Assembly (NCBI GenBank): GCA_039803925.1
Contig: JBDRZL010000018.1
Coordinates: 1-45,697 of the forward strand
Length of the DNA: 45,697 bases
Source of the DNA: a candidate division WOR-3 bacterium
GTDB lineage: Bacteria > Hydrothermota > Hydrothermia > Hydrothermales > JAJRUZ01
Direction: 5' to 3'
Part shown: in pieces, positions 32,826 to 41,450 of the stretch
Position numbering within the stretch: the first letter of the stretch is position 1
How the letters are laid out: each line of letters starts with the position of its first letter
Program-made: the position numbers and the translations under genes
Notes under the pieces: generated by a model
Database searches by the model: none
What the model was told of the DNA's origin: nothing
The model's input: only the letters and a program-made list of their open reading frames with translations

Positions 32826-34231
32826 TTCTTTTCTATTATTATTTCAACTCTTCTATTTTGAGCTCTACCTTCCTCTGTCTCATTGGAAGCAATGGGCTCT
32901 CTATCTCCAAAGCCCTCATATTCAAATTCTAAATTTGAAAGATTTTCAATTTTTATAAAATAATCAACAACTGCTTTTGCTCTTGCTTTTGAAAGCTCAA
33001 AGTTATCCTTATACTTTGATTTTAATAAAGGACCAATGGGTATATTATCAGTATGACCGTATACCTTTACCTTATATCTCGGATAACTTCTTAGAAAATT
33101 AGCTATATTTTTAAGGGTCAAAATACTTTCTACTTGTAAACCTGTTCCACCGATTTCAAAGTGCACAGCCTTCTCAGTAGCGGTAATTTTAATAAACTCT
33201 TTTTCCTCTTGAATCTTTATACCTTCAATTTTTTTAAGAGCTTCAAAAGCTTCTTCTCTCATCTTTCTAACTTCTTCTTTTTCCTTTTCAACAATGTTTC
33301 TTAAAGAATCTACTTCCCTTCTTTTTTTTTCAATTTCTTCATTTAATTTATTAACATCAGCATAGAGCTTTTCTGCTTCCTTATATTTTCTTTCTGATTC
33401 TGAAAGTAATTTTGCTAAATTTTCTCTTTCTTTTCTTTTTCTTTCTTTCTCTTTTTCTTTCCATTTATCATCACCTGAAAGAATATTAAAAGATAAAGAG
33501 TATCTTGTATCATTTTCAGGAAGAAAATGGATGGAAAACTGTAAAAGATAATCTGTTTTTTCTACAAAGCTCGTATAATAAGATACAAATAAAGAAGGGT
33601 AAGGTGCCATAGCTTCTTTCCAAAATACACCAATTCCGGGAAATAATTTTTCAAACAAAATAAATTCAAGAGCAAATCCACCAAAATAATCTTCAAATTT
33701 TCCAAAGGAAAAACCTAAATTTTTAACATTTACCTTTTTAAAAGTCTCAATATTATTTAAAACTACTCTTGTTAAAAATTTAAAATCAAACTTTTTTATT
33801 CCAGGACCTATAATAGATGTTTCAAAAAATCCTGGATTAAAAGGATTTAAAAGAAAAAGTTTAAATCCTGATATGATTTTCAAGTCCTCTTCAATTATCC
33901 CATAAAAACCTAAAAAGCCAGAAAGGGAAGAAGAAAACTTTTTGCCTGTTAAAAGTGAAAAGTCATTTAAATAATTTTTTCCTTTTGAAAATTCAGACGA
34001 GAGAGTAGAACGGAGGGAATAAAGAGAATCAACATTATAACCAAAGGCAAAAGAATAATAACTATCCTTAAAAATTGTGCCCTTTTTAAACTGATGAAAA
34101 TTAAGAGAGAAGTAAGGTCTATATATTTCTCCTTCAAATAAAAGAGAAAAGGGATAGGAATAATCTGTCAGGGCGTAACCTGAAGAAAACCCTTTTAGGT
34201 CAAAAAAGAGAAAAATTAGAAATTTTATCAT
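32822..34231 (-). CDS. Outer-membrane protein with coiled coil and OmpA-type peptidoglycan-binding domain
   Basis: A 469-residue protein with a short signal (MIKFLIFLFFDLKGFSSG), a beta-rich N-terminal half of alternating aromatic residues suggesting an outer-membrane barrel, a charged coiled coil (residues ~255-345), and a C-terminal OmpA domain. The last has VKVYGHTDNIPIG, LSKARAKAVVDYFI, FEYEGFGDREP and GRAQNRRVEI, which together bind peptidoglycan. It probably tethers the outer membrane to the cell wall. It is first in the operon with the heterodimeric exporter and the DUF92 protein. A TAAAAT lies 5 nt before the ATG and no Shine-Dalgarno sequence is seen. Confidence 0.85.
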   Translation of the reverse strand: MIKFLIFLFFDLKGFSSGYALTDYSYPFSLLFEGEIYRPYFSLNFHQFKKGTIFKDSYYSFAFGYNVDSLYSLRSTLSSEFSKGKNYLNDFSLLTGKKFSSSLSGFLGFYGIIEEDLKIISGFKLFLLNPFNPGFFETSIIGPGIKKFDFKFLTRVVLNNIETFKKVNVKNLGFSFGKFEDYFGGFALEFILFEKLFPGIGVFWKEAMAPYPSLFVSYYTSFVEKTDYLLQFSIHFLPENDTRYSLSFNILSGDDKWKEKEKERKRKERENLAKLLSESERKYKEAEKLYADVNKLNEEIEKKRREVDSLRNIVEKEKEEVRKMREEAFEALKKIEGIKIQEEKEFIKITATEKAVHFEIGGTGLQVESILTLKNIANFLRSYPRYKVKVYGHTDNIPIGPLLKSKYKDNFELSKARAKAVVDYFIKIENLSNLEFEYEGFGDREPIASNETEEGRAQNRRVEIIIEKK

Positions 34232-34236
34232 CTTAA

Positions 34237-34246
34237 ATTTTATATT
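34237..34246. promoter_or_regulatory. Overlapping back-to-back -10 elements (OmpA gene / nitroreductase gene)
   Basis: The two start codons are only 21 bp apart. On the minus strand TAAAAT (34237-34242) is 5 nt before the OmpA-gene ATG; on the plus strand TATATT (34241-34246) is 6 nt before the nitroreductase ATG. The two hexamers overlap, so each -35 would have to lie inside the opposite gene, and the promoters should exclude each other. No ribosome-binding site fits either start. Confidence 0.4.
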
Positions 34247-34252
34247 AATATA

Positions 34253-34837
34253 ATGAAAAAATTAAAATTACAAGAAAGGATTATTAATCAAATAGATTTT
34301 ATAAAAGTTCTTGAAAAAAGAAGAACTGTAAGAGAGTTTGACCCAGATAAAGAAATCACTTTAAAAGAAATATCGACGCTCTTATGGGCTACTTATGGTA
34401 TAACAGATAAAAATTACGGGCTTAAAACTTCACCCTCAGCAGGAGCAAGGTACCCGCTTGAGATATTTTTCTGTAATAAGGAAGGTTTTTTTAGATATAT
34501 TCCTGAGGAAAATTCAATTTTAAAAGTAAAGGATATTGATATACGGGAAAAATTATCTCATTATGCTTATGAGCAAGATTTTATAAAGGATGCGCCAACA
34601 GTTTTTGTTATAGCTGCTGATTTTAAAAGAACAACTTCAAGATATGGAAAAAGGGGGGAAAGGTATGTTTATATAGATTTAGGTCATGCTGCACAGAATT
34701 TACTTTTATGTGCCACATATTTAGGTCTCGGTGCATGTCCTGTAGGAGCCTTTGATGACGAAAAAATAAAAAAACTACTTGAAATAGATTTTGATCCCCT
34801 TTATATAATTCCTGTGGGATATCCAAAAAATTTTTAA
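34253..34837 (+). CDS. Nitroreductase family protein (SagB/ThcOx-like)
   Basis: A small FMN enzyme of 194 residues. The FMN contact EKRRTVREF opens the domain, then SAGARYPLEIFF, the typical SagB-type pattern. The C-terminal half has YIDLGHAAQNLLLCATYLGLGACPVGAF and IIPVGYP. SagB-like oxidases convert azolines to azoles in modified peptides, but a lone SagB-like protein without a cyclodehydratase is usually a general NAD(P)H-dependent reductase. The radical SAM gene begins 1 nt after the stop, suggesting a common redox pathway, which is inference. Confidence 0.85.
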   Translation: MKKLKLQERIINQIDFIKVLEKRRTVREFDPDKEITLKEISTLLWATYGITDKNYGLKTSPSAGARYPLEIFFCNKEGFFRYIPEENSILKVKDIDIREKLSHYAYEQDFIKDAPTVFVIAADFKRTTSRYGKRGERYVYIDLGHAAQNLLLCATYLGLGACPVGAFDDEKIKKLLEIDFDPLYIIPVGYPKNF

Positions 34838-34838
34838 T

Positions 34839-35762
34839 ATGAAATTTAAATACATTTATGGTCCTGTTAATTCAAGGAGATTGGGAAAATCACTGGGTAT
34901 AGACCTTTTACCTTTAAAAACATGCAATTTTAACTGTGTTTTCTGTCAACTTGGTAAAACTGAAAAACTTGTAAACAAAAGAAAAGAATATGTTCCCTTT
35001 GATGAAGTTATAGAAGAAATAAAAGAAGGTGTTAAAAAATTTTCTCCAGAAGTTTTAACCTTTTCAGGTTCAGGTGAGCCCCTTTTATATTCAAGAATAG
35101 GTGAAATGATTGATAAATTAAAAGTGCTTTTTCCTGGAATAAAATTGGCACTTTTGACTCATTCACCTTTTTTAAATAATAAAAAAATAAGGGAAGAAAT
35201 TTTAAATATTGACATTTTTTGTCCCTCTCTTGACGCTGGAACTGAAAAAACTTTTTTGAAAATAGCAAGACCTCATCCTGAAATTAAATTTGAGGATATA
35301 AAAGAAGGTCTTTTAAAAATGAGAGAAGTTTTTAAAAAAAGATTTGAACTTGAAATTATGTATATTGAAAACTTAAACGATACAGAGGAGGATATAAAAG
35401 GACTAAATGAGTTTGTTAAAAAATTAAACCCTGATAAAATTTATATTAATACCCCTGTAAGACCACCAGCTGAGAAATGGGTCAAATTACCACCCTATGA
35501 AAAGGCTTTAGAATTTGCTAAAAAAATAAGTTTTAAAGCAGAGGTAATATATCTTCCACCTGAAAGAAAAAAGGAAAAATTGATGAGTTTTGAAGATATT
35601 TTAGAATCCATAAAAAGAAGACCCTATGAATTTAATGAGATTAAAAAATTAACTGGTTTAGAGGAAGAAGAGCTCAAAAATAAACTCTATTCTGAAATTA
35701 AAAAAGGTAATTTAAAAGTAGAAAGAATAAAAGAGAGAGAATTTTACTATTTTAGAAAATGA
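34839..35762 (+). CDS. Radical SAM protein, COG0731 (wyosine-enzyme-like)
   Basis: A 4Fe-4S S-adenosylmethionine enzyme of 307 residues. The cluster motif C-x3-C-x2-C is at about residues 30-37 (CNFNCVFCQLG). The second glycine-rich motif TFSGSGEPLLY and the late strand IYINTPVRPP match COG0731, a family related to but shorter than the archaeal TYW1 wyosine-base enzyme. The last ~60 residues (SIKRRPYEFNEIKKLTGL) look like a winged helix, typical of a subset of the family. The substrate is unknown. It directly follows the nitroreductase gene and converges on the flavin reductase gene. Confidence 0.85.
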   Translation: MKFKYIYGPVNSRRLGKSLGIDLLPLKTCNFNCVFCQLGKTEKLVNKRKEYVPFDEVIEEIKEGVKKFSPEVLTFSGSGEPLLYSRIGEMIDKLKVLFPGIKLALLTHSPFLNNKKIREEILNIDIFCPSLDAGTEKTFLKIARPHPEIKFEDIKEGLLKMREVFKKRFELEIMYIENLNDTEEDIKGLNEFVKKLNPDKIYINTPVRPPAEKWVKLPPYEKALEFAKKISFKAEVIYLPPERKKEKLMSFEDILESIKRRPYEFNEIKKLTGLEEEELKNKLYSEIKKGNLKVERIKEREFYYFRK

Positions 35763-35771
35763 ATTAGGTTT

Positions 35772-36320
35772 TTATTCAGGTAAAATTACTTTTGGTTCCT
35801 CAATTTCTTTAAAAGTAAAATATGCGTCTCTTCCAAGGTAAAAAGCAGGTTTAAAGTTTTTTAAATCAGGAAGACCATTTTCATCAAAAGTTCCCTCTTT
35901 TTCATGGACTTCAACAATTTCTCCTATGAAGAGAATATGATCCCCTGTAATTACCTGTCTTGTTTTAATACATTCATAGGAAGCATAGGCTTTTTTCAAA
36001 AAGGGGGAAGAAATTTTTGAAGACTCTTCAAGTTCAATATTAAACTCCTTAATTTTATCTCTTGATTTTCCACTTATTCTACCCATTATTGCATATATTT
36101 TAGCATTTTTAAAATCAACAAAATTAACTGTAAAATCTTTTGCTTTTACGAGAAGTTCATAGGTAAATCTTTTCGGTGATACAAGAACTCCATAAAGAGG
36201 AGGATTAAAGGAAAGAGGTGAGTGCCAAGCTACTGACATACCATTTATCCTCTCATTATATTTTACTATTATTATACAAGGTATTATAGGATAAGAATGA
36301 TATAAGTGTTTTATTGCCAT
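35772..36320 (-). CDS. Flavin reductase-domain FMN-binding protein
   Basis: A 182-residue flavoprotein of the FMN-binding split-barrel group. The family core is NGMSVAWHSPLSFNPPLYGV then RFTYELLVKAKDFTVNFV, with SGKSRDKIKEF following. A TTG at 36356 would add 12 residues, but the ATG at 36318-36320 is preferred: conserved sequence begins just after it, and TATAAA lies 6 nt upstream as in other leaderless-looking genes here. Members reduce free flavin or act as FMN-dependent hydride donors. Convergence with the radical SAM gene and nearness to the nitroreductase suggest, without proof, a small redox module. Confidence 0.85.
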   Translation of the reverse strand: MAIKHLYHSYPIIPCIIIVKYNERINGMSVAWHSPLSFNPPLYGVLVSPKRFTYELLVKAKDFTVNFVDFKNAKIYAIMGRISGKSRDKIKEFNIELEESSKISSPFLKKAYASYECIKTRQVITGDHILFIGEIVEVHEKEGTFDENGLPDLKNFKPAFYLGRDAYFTFKEIEEPKVILPE

Positions 36321-36375
36321 ACTATTTTTATAAATAAAATAGATATCAAATTTCAACTTTTAAATAAAAATGATT

Positions 36376-36390
36376 TATAATATAAGTATG
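36376..36390 (+). promoter_or_regulatory. Leaderless-type promoter of the DUF4476-like gene
   Basis: TATAAT (36376-36381) is followed by ATAAGT and then ATG at 36388. The -35 region is weak. The spacing is one reason to prefer this ATG over the one at 36370, which lies upstream of the -10. Confidence 0.45.
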
Positions 36391-36807
36391 AAGGTTATTT
36401 TTTTCTTTTTGCTTTTAAATATTCAGGAAATAGATAAAAAAGAAATTATAAAGAGACTGGAAAAAATTGAAAAAATTGCCTATTCTCTTCCTTCGCAAAA
36501 AAAGGATTCAATAAATATTCTTATTGAGGAAATAAAAAGAATTCTTTACCCTGAAGAATTAAAAGGAGAACTTACAGAAAATGAACTTTCTAATATAATA
36601 GAAGAAATAAATAAAAATCCTGTTGTTGAAGATGCATTAAAAATACTTGAGAAAAAAACAAAAAATAGAAACCTTACTGTAAATCAGGCAAAAAAAATTT
36701 TAAATGAATTTCATTTTAAAGAAGATAAAATAAAAGTATTCAATATATTAAAGGAAAAAATTATTGATAAGGAAAATTTAAAAATCCTTGAAGGGGAAAT
36801 AAAATGA
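36388..36807 (+). CDS. Small exported DUF4476-like protein
   Basis: A protein of 139 residues with a very short signal (MKVIFFFLLLNIQ) and an all-helical body. The C-terminal ~75 residues resemble DUF4476, a domain of unknown function common in Bacteroidota: ELSNIIEEINKNPVVEDALK, then LTVNQAKKILNEFHF, then KVFNILKEKIIDKENL, in the domain's repeat order. The similarity is by pattern only. The ATG at 36388 is chosen over 36370 because the signal starts there. It overlaps rmlA as ATGA and so begins the surface-glycan operon. Confidence 0.6.
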   Translation: MKVIFFFLLLNIQEIDKKEIIKRLEKIEKIAYSLPSQKKDSINILIEEIKRILYPEELKGELTENELSNIIEEINKNPVVEDALKILEKKTKNRNLTVNQAKKILNEFHFKEDKIKVFNILKEKIIDKENLKILEGEIK

Positions 36808-37868
36808 AGGCTTTAATTTTAAGTGGCGGAAGGGGAACAAGATTAAGACCTCTTACCCATACATCAGCAAAACAGCTGATACCTGTTGGTGGTAAACCCA
36901 TACTTTTCTATGGTATTGAGGCAATTAAAAAGGCTGGTATTGAGGATATAGGAATTGTTATAGGAGAAACCGGTGAAGAGATTAAAAATGCAGTAGGAGA
37001 CGGAAGTAAATTTGGAGTAAAGATCACCTACATTTTTCAACCAGAACCACTTGGTTTAGCACACGCTGTAAAAATTTCAAGAAATTTTCTGGGTGATGAA
37101 AAATTTATAATGTTTCTTGGCGATAACCTTATAAAGGATGACCTAAAGAAATTCCGTGAATATTTTGAAAAAAATAACACTAACTCACTTGTTCTTCTCT
37201 CAAAAGTACCCAATCCCCAGGATTTTGGAGTTGCAGAGCTCAGGGATGGAAAACTTATAAAACTTGTTGAAAAACCCAAAAAACCACCTTCTGACCTTGC
37301 CCTTGTTGGAGTTTATTTTTTTGATAAAAACATTTTTAAAGCCTGTGAGGAAATAAAACCCTCATGGAGAAATGAACTGGAAATAACAGATGCCATTCAA
37401 TGGCTCATTGATCACAAATTAAAGGTAGATGCTCTTTTAATAAAGGGATGGTGGAAAGATACAGGAAAACCTGAAGATTTAATTGAAGCAAATAGGTTTG
37501 TTCTTGAGGATATGGAACCTGATATAAAAGGAGAAATAATTGATTCAAAGATAATTGGAAGGGTTAAATTAGAAGAGGAAACAAAAATAATTGAAAGCAC
37601 AATTAGGGGACCTGTTGTCATAAAAAGGGGCACAAAAATAATCAAAAGTTATATAGGTCCATTTACATCAATACAGGAAAATTGTTATATTGAAAATACA
37701 GAAATTGAAGATTCAATAATAATGGAAAAAAGTGAAATAAAGGAAGTGAAAGGTAGAATTGAAATGAGCATTATTGGAAAGGAAGTTAAAATTTTTCAGG
37801 ACCATTCAAGACCAAGAATACATAGATTTATTCTTGGAGACCATTCTGACGTGAGACTTGTGGAATGA
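36804..37868 (+). CDS. rmlA: Glucose-1-phosphate thymidylyltransferase, long form
   Basis: Makes dTDP-glucose from glucose-1-phosphate and dTTP, the first step to dTDP-deoxysugars. The nucleotidyltransferase motif LSGGRGTRLRPLT is at residues 6-18, with KQLIPVGGKPILFYGIEAI, FLGDNLI holding the metal-binding Asp, and VEKPKKPPSDLALVGVYFF. At 354 residues it has the C-terminal left-handed beta-helix (hexapeptide-like IIESTIRGPVVIKRG) of the long RmlA type. Related UTP-using enzymes cannot be fully excluded. It is joined by ATGA overlaps on both sides. RmlB, RmlC and RmlD are not in the window. Confidence 0.88.
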   Translation: MKALILSGGRGTRLRPLTHTSAKQLIPVGGKPILFYGIEAIKKAGIEDIGIVIGETGEEIKNAVGDGSKFGVKITYIFQPEPLGLAHAVKISRNFLGDEKFIMFLGDNLIKDDLKKFREYFEKNNTNSLVLLSKVPNPQDFGVAELRDGKLIKLVEKPKKPPSDLALVGVYFFDKNIFKACEEIKPSWRNELEITDAIQWLIDHKLKVDALLIKGWWKDTGKPEDLIEANRFVLEDMEPDIKGEIIDSKIIGRVKLEEETKIIESTIRGPVVIKRGTKIIKSYIGPFTSIQENCYIENTEIEDSIIMEKSEIKEVKGRIEMSIIGKEVKIFQDHSRPRIHRFILGDHSDVRLVE

Positions 37869-40864
37869 AAAAATTTAAAGAATTTAAAAAAAAGTTTATT
37901 CAGTATGAGCTAATAAAATTTTTTATAAATTTCATTTCCTTCTTGTTTTTTTTAATACCCATTCTTTTTTTATCAGGTTTAAAATTTTTAATTATATTAC
38001 CACTTTTAGCTTTTTATTTTCCCTTAAAAATCATTACAAGAAAAGATGCCTTTTATGCTTTAAAACTTGAAAAGTTAACAGTAGGGTTTGATGGGAAAAT
38101 AATTTCTGCCCTTTTATATTCAAAAAGCGAAAATAAATTTGAAAGAAGTTATTCAGAATATATTTTTAATAAACTGGACCAAATCGAAATAGATAAAGTT
38201 TTAAAGAAAAACTATAAAAGAGAAATAAAAATTTTTATACTCTCCTTTTTTATTTTAATCTTTTCTTATTTTCTTTTCACTGATAGATTTATAAAATTTT
38301 TCTTTAACATACCTGAAATAAAAGAAAAGATTATTTATAAAAATCCACCTGAGTTTCATTACATAACACAACCCTTTGTATATACTGTTAAAATTTTAGG
38401 AAAGGATATTAAAGATGCCTATGTAATATATAAATATAAAGGAAAAATTAAAAAAGAAAAAATAAATGTTTACAAAAATTCAATTGTTTTTACCTTTAAA
38501 CCTGAACCAGGTCTATTTGAGTTTAAATTTAAAACAAAAAATGATGAAACACCTTTTTTAAAAACAAAATTTATAGAACCACCAAGAATTATAAAAATTG
38601 AGGTATTTGAGGGTAATAAATTACTTAACCTCCCCATGGTCAAAATAAAAGAAAATAAAAAACTTGATTTCTTTATAAATTTATCAGATCCTGTGGATTC
38701 AGAGGAGATAATTTTGGGAGAAAGAAAAATAGTTTTAAAAAATGTAAAAGATTACAACTTCTCAAATATTTTTAAAAATAGCTCAAAAATTAAATTCATT
38801 CATTTTGTAAAAAATGATAGTTTTCAGGATCCGCAAACAGTTTTAGTAAGTATAATCAGGGAATTAAAACCCATTATCCAGATAATATTCCCTGACTTTG
38901 ATGTTAATATTCCTGATGAGATGAAAATTCCCTTTACTTTATATGTGAGTGATGATATTGGACTTGATAGAGTGAATGTCTATGTTGAAAAAGATGGTAA
39001 AACTATTCTTGAAAAAATAATCAAAAAATATGTTAATACAAAAAATGATACTTTTACCTTTGATTTAGATTTTGATCCCTTAAATCCAAAACCCGGTGAT
39101 AACTTTTATGTCTTTTTCCGTGTTTATGATAAAGATGAGGTAAAAAAATTTTCTGATTCAAGAAAAGTTTTGGTTCATATGCCAACTTTTGAAGAATTAT
39201 ATGAAGAAGTTAAAAGAGAAAGTGAAAAATTTGAAGAGGAATTGAAACCTTTAAGGAGTGAAGCAAAAGACTTAATTAAAAAAATAAAAGAAGTTAGAGA
39301 AAAAATCATGGAAAGTTTAACCAAAAAAGAATTAAAAAAGGAAATAGAAGAGATTCAGAGAATTTCTGAAGAATTAACAAAAAAACTTGAAGAAGTAGAA
39401 AGAAAAATGAAAAATCTTGAAGAAAATATTGTTTCGATAGATCCTGAAATAAATGAAAAACTTTCAAAGTTAACTGAACTCGTTAAGGAACTTTTTAGTG
39501 AAGAATTGAAAGAACTTTATAAAAAACTTGAAGAGGCAGTAGAAAAGGGAAATAAAGAGGAAATAGAAAAAAGATTAAAGGAATTAATGAAGGAAAAGGA
39601 AATATGGAAAGAAAATCTTGAAAGAACTATTTCTCTTCTTGAAAAGATCAAAAAGGAATATGATTTAAAGAAACTTGTAGAAAAAGCAAAAGAAATTGAA
39701 AAAGAATTTTTTGAAATTATGAAAAATAAAGAAGGAAAGAATATGGAAGAGAGTCAGAAAAAACTTGAAGATATCATAAAAGAAATGGAAAAAATTAAAG
39801 AAAATTATGATAAAAATGTAAATTCAAAAATTGATACAGCACAGAAAAAAGGGGAAATGGCTCTAAAGGAATTAAAGGAAAATAATTTAAAAGGAAGCTT
39901 TAAAAATACGAGTGAAATGAGGGAAAATCTTGAAAAAGCAATGGAAGAATTTATGAAAAGTAATTTAGAATTTTCCATGAAATTAATTGAAAAAGCCTTC
40001 TGGGGAGTTATGGGATTTATAAAAGAAAGTGAAAGCCTTGACAGGGATTTTTTAATATCCTATAAAAACTTTGTTAGTGACATAATTTTAAATGCAAGAA
40101 ATACTCTTCTCTTTCCGAGAGAGGCTTTAAGGGAAATTAAAATTTCAGAATTTTTAATGGATGAATATATAAATAAAAAAGAAAATAATGAATTCAATCA
40201 GGCACAGAAGAATTTAAAAGATTTAAGGAGTTCGCTATCAAAAGCAGCATATTTTCTCCTTCAGTTCTCTGACAAAATTTCAAGTTCAGGGGGTAGTGAA
40301 AGTGAATTGTTTGAAAATATGATGCAAAAAATTTCAGAGATGATAAAGAAACAAGGTGATATTAATAGTGCTACTTTATCTCTCTTACCTCTTCCACAAC
40401 CTACGCAACTTTCTCAAGAAGAAAAAGAACTTTTATCTCAACTTGCAAAGGAACAGGGTGAATTGGTAGAGGAAATTTCAAAACTTATTAAAGAACTGGA
40501 AGAAAAGGGTGAAAAATCAGGAATTAAAGGAGCTTTAGAGGGAGCAGAAAAAGAAATGAAGGAATCAGAGGAAAAATTAAGAAAAGAAGAATTAACTGAA
40601 AGATTAAAAGATATTCAGGAAAGAATAATATCAAGATTACTTCAGGCACAGAGAAGTATAAGAAAGAGGGAATTTATTAAAAGAAGGTATGCTGAGAGAC
40701 CAAAACCTTATGAAGTAACAAGTCCAAATAAAATTGATATAAGTGAATATTTAAAAATTCTTGAAGGAAAAAAAGAAATATTAAAGAATAAAAATTTAGT
40801 ATCACCTTACAAAGAAGTTATTTTAAAGTATTATGAAAAACTTGAAAAATTTGAAAATAGGTAA
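37865..40864 (+). CDS. Large membrane-anchored coiled-coil protein (DUF4175-like)
   Basis: A 999-residue protein with two hydrophobic N-terminal regions (residues ~17-55 and ~118-145), a beta-rich middle (to ~435) including Ig-like strands around DDIGLDRVNVYVEKDG, then a very long charged coiled coil (~440-740 and ~870-960). The topology and the C-terminal LLQAQRSIRKREFIKRR resemble DUF4175-type proteins of Bacteroidota and Alphaproteobacteria, whose function is unknown. It sits between rmlA (ATGA overlap) and the AMMECR1 gene (32-bp overlap). An envelope role is inferred. Codon and base use do not differ from the neighbours. Confidence 0.6.
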   Translation: MKKFKEFKKKFIQYELIKFFINFISFLFFLIPILFLSGLKFLIILPLLAFYFPLKIITRKDAFYALKLEKLTVGFDGKIISALLYSKSENKFERSYSEYIFNKLDQIEIDKVLKKNYKREIKIFILSFFILIFSYFLFTDRFIKFFFNIPEIKEKIIYKNPPEFHYITQPFVYTVKILGKDIKDAYVIYKYKGKIKKEKINVYKNSIVFTFKPEPGLFEFKFKTKNDETPFLKTKFIEPPRIIKIEVFEGNKLLNLPMVKIKENKKLDFFINLSDPVDSEEIILGERKIVLKNVKDYNFSNIFKNSSKIKFIHFVKNDSFQDPQTVLVSIIRELKPIIQIIFPDFDVNIPDEMKIPFTLYVSDDIGLDRVNVYVEKDGKTILEKIIKKYVNTKNDTFTFDLDFDPLNPKPGDNFYVFFRVYDKDEVKKFSDSRKVLVHMPTFEELYEEVKRESEKFEEELKPLRSEAKDLIKKIKEVREKIMESLTKKELKKEIEEIQRISEELTKKLEEVERKMKNLEENIVSIDPEINEKLSKLTELVKELFSEELKELYKKLEEAVEKGNKEEIEKRLKELMKEKEIWKENLERTISLLEKIKKEYDLKKLVEKAKEIEKEFFEIMKNKEGKNMEESQKKLEDIIKEMEKIKENYDKNVNSKIDTAQKKGEMALKELKENNLKGSFKNTSEMRENLEKAMEEFMKSNLEFSMKLIEKAFWGVMGFIKESESLDRDFLISYKNFVSDIILNARNTLLFPREALREIKISEFLMDEYINKKENNEFNQAQKNLKDLRSSLSKAAYFLLQFSDKISSSGGSESELFENMMQKISEMIKKQGDINSATLSLLPLPQPTQLSQEEKELLSQLAKEQGELVEEISKLIKELEEKGEKSGIKGALEGAEKEMKESEEKLRKEELTERLKDIQERIISRLLQAQRSIRKREFIKRRYAERPKPYEVTSPNKIDISEYLKILEGKKEILKNKNLVSPYKEVILKYYEKLEKFENR

Positions 40865-41450
40865 GGAAGATGCTAAAAAACTCATAGACCTTGCAAGAAA
40901 TGCTATTAAAAGTCATTTAAAAGGTGAAGAATTAAAAGTGGAAGAAGAATTAAAAGAAAAGTTTTCAAAAAAAATGGGAGTATTTACTACCTTATATACC
41001 TATCCAGAAAAATATTTGAGAGGATGTATAGGTAACCCTTATCCAACAAATCCTATCTGGGAAAATGTAGTTATAAGTTCAATAGAAGCAGCCTTTGAGG
41101 ATCCGCGATTTTTGCCTCTTAAAGATGAAGGAGAACTTTCAAAATTAACATTAGAAATAACAATTTTAACAGAACCGGAACTTTTAAAGGTCCCACCAGA
41201 GGAATATAAAAAGTATATAAAAATTGGAAAAACAGGGTTAATGGTCAGAAAGGGTTTATGGAAGGGACTACTTCTTCCACAAGTGGCAGTGGAATACGGA
41301 TTTGATGAAGAAAGATTTCTATCTGAGACCTGTTTAAAAGCAGGTATTAATCCTAATGACTGGAAAAAAAAGGAAACAGAAGTTTATGTTTTTGAGGGAT
41401 TAAAAATAAAAGAATTATCACCAATGGGTGAAGTTAAGGTTGAAGAATGA
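40833..41450 (+). CDS. AMMECR1 domain protein
   Basis: A 205-residue protein of the AMMECR1 family, found in archaea, eukaryotes and some bacteria. The signature LRGCIGNPYP is at about residues 67-76, with FEDPRFLPL and later KGLWKGLLLPQVAVEYGF. Prokaryotic members often travel with a MEMO-like protein and a radical SAM protein (AmrS); neither is adjacent, and the radical SAM gene at 34.8 kb belongs to a different family. Biochemical function is unknown. The start overlaps the preceding gene by 32 bp; in-frame TTG codons at 40842 and 40851 are alternative starts. Confidence 0.9.
   Translation: MKNLKNLKIGKEDAKKLIDLARNAIKSHLKGEELKVEEELKEKFSKKMGVFTTLYTYPEKYLRGCIGNPYPTNPIWENVVISSIEAAFEDPRFLPLKDEGELSKLTLEITILTEPELLKVPPEEYKKYIKIGKTGLMVRKGLWKGLLLPQVAVEYGFDEERFLSETCLKAGINPNDWKKKETEVYVFEGLKIKELSPMGEVKVEE

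Noticed and set aside
34253-35762. An azoline-containing peptide (RiPP) cluster, from the SagB-like nitroreductase plus radical SAM pair
   Set aside because: No YcaO or E1-like cyclodehydratase, no small precursor peptide and no dedicated exporter are adjacent; a general redox role is simpler.
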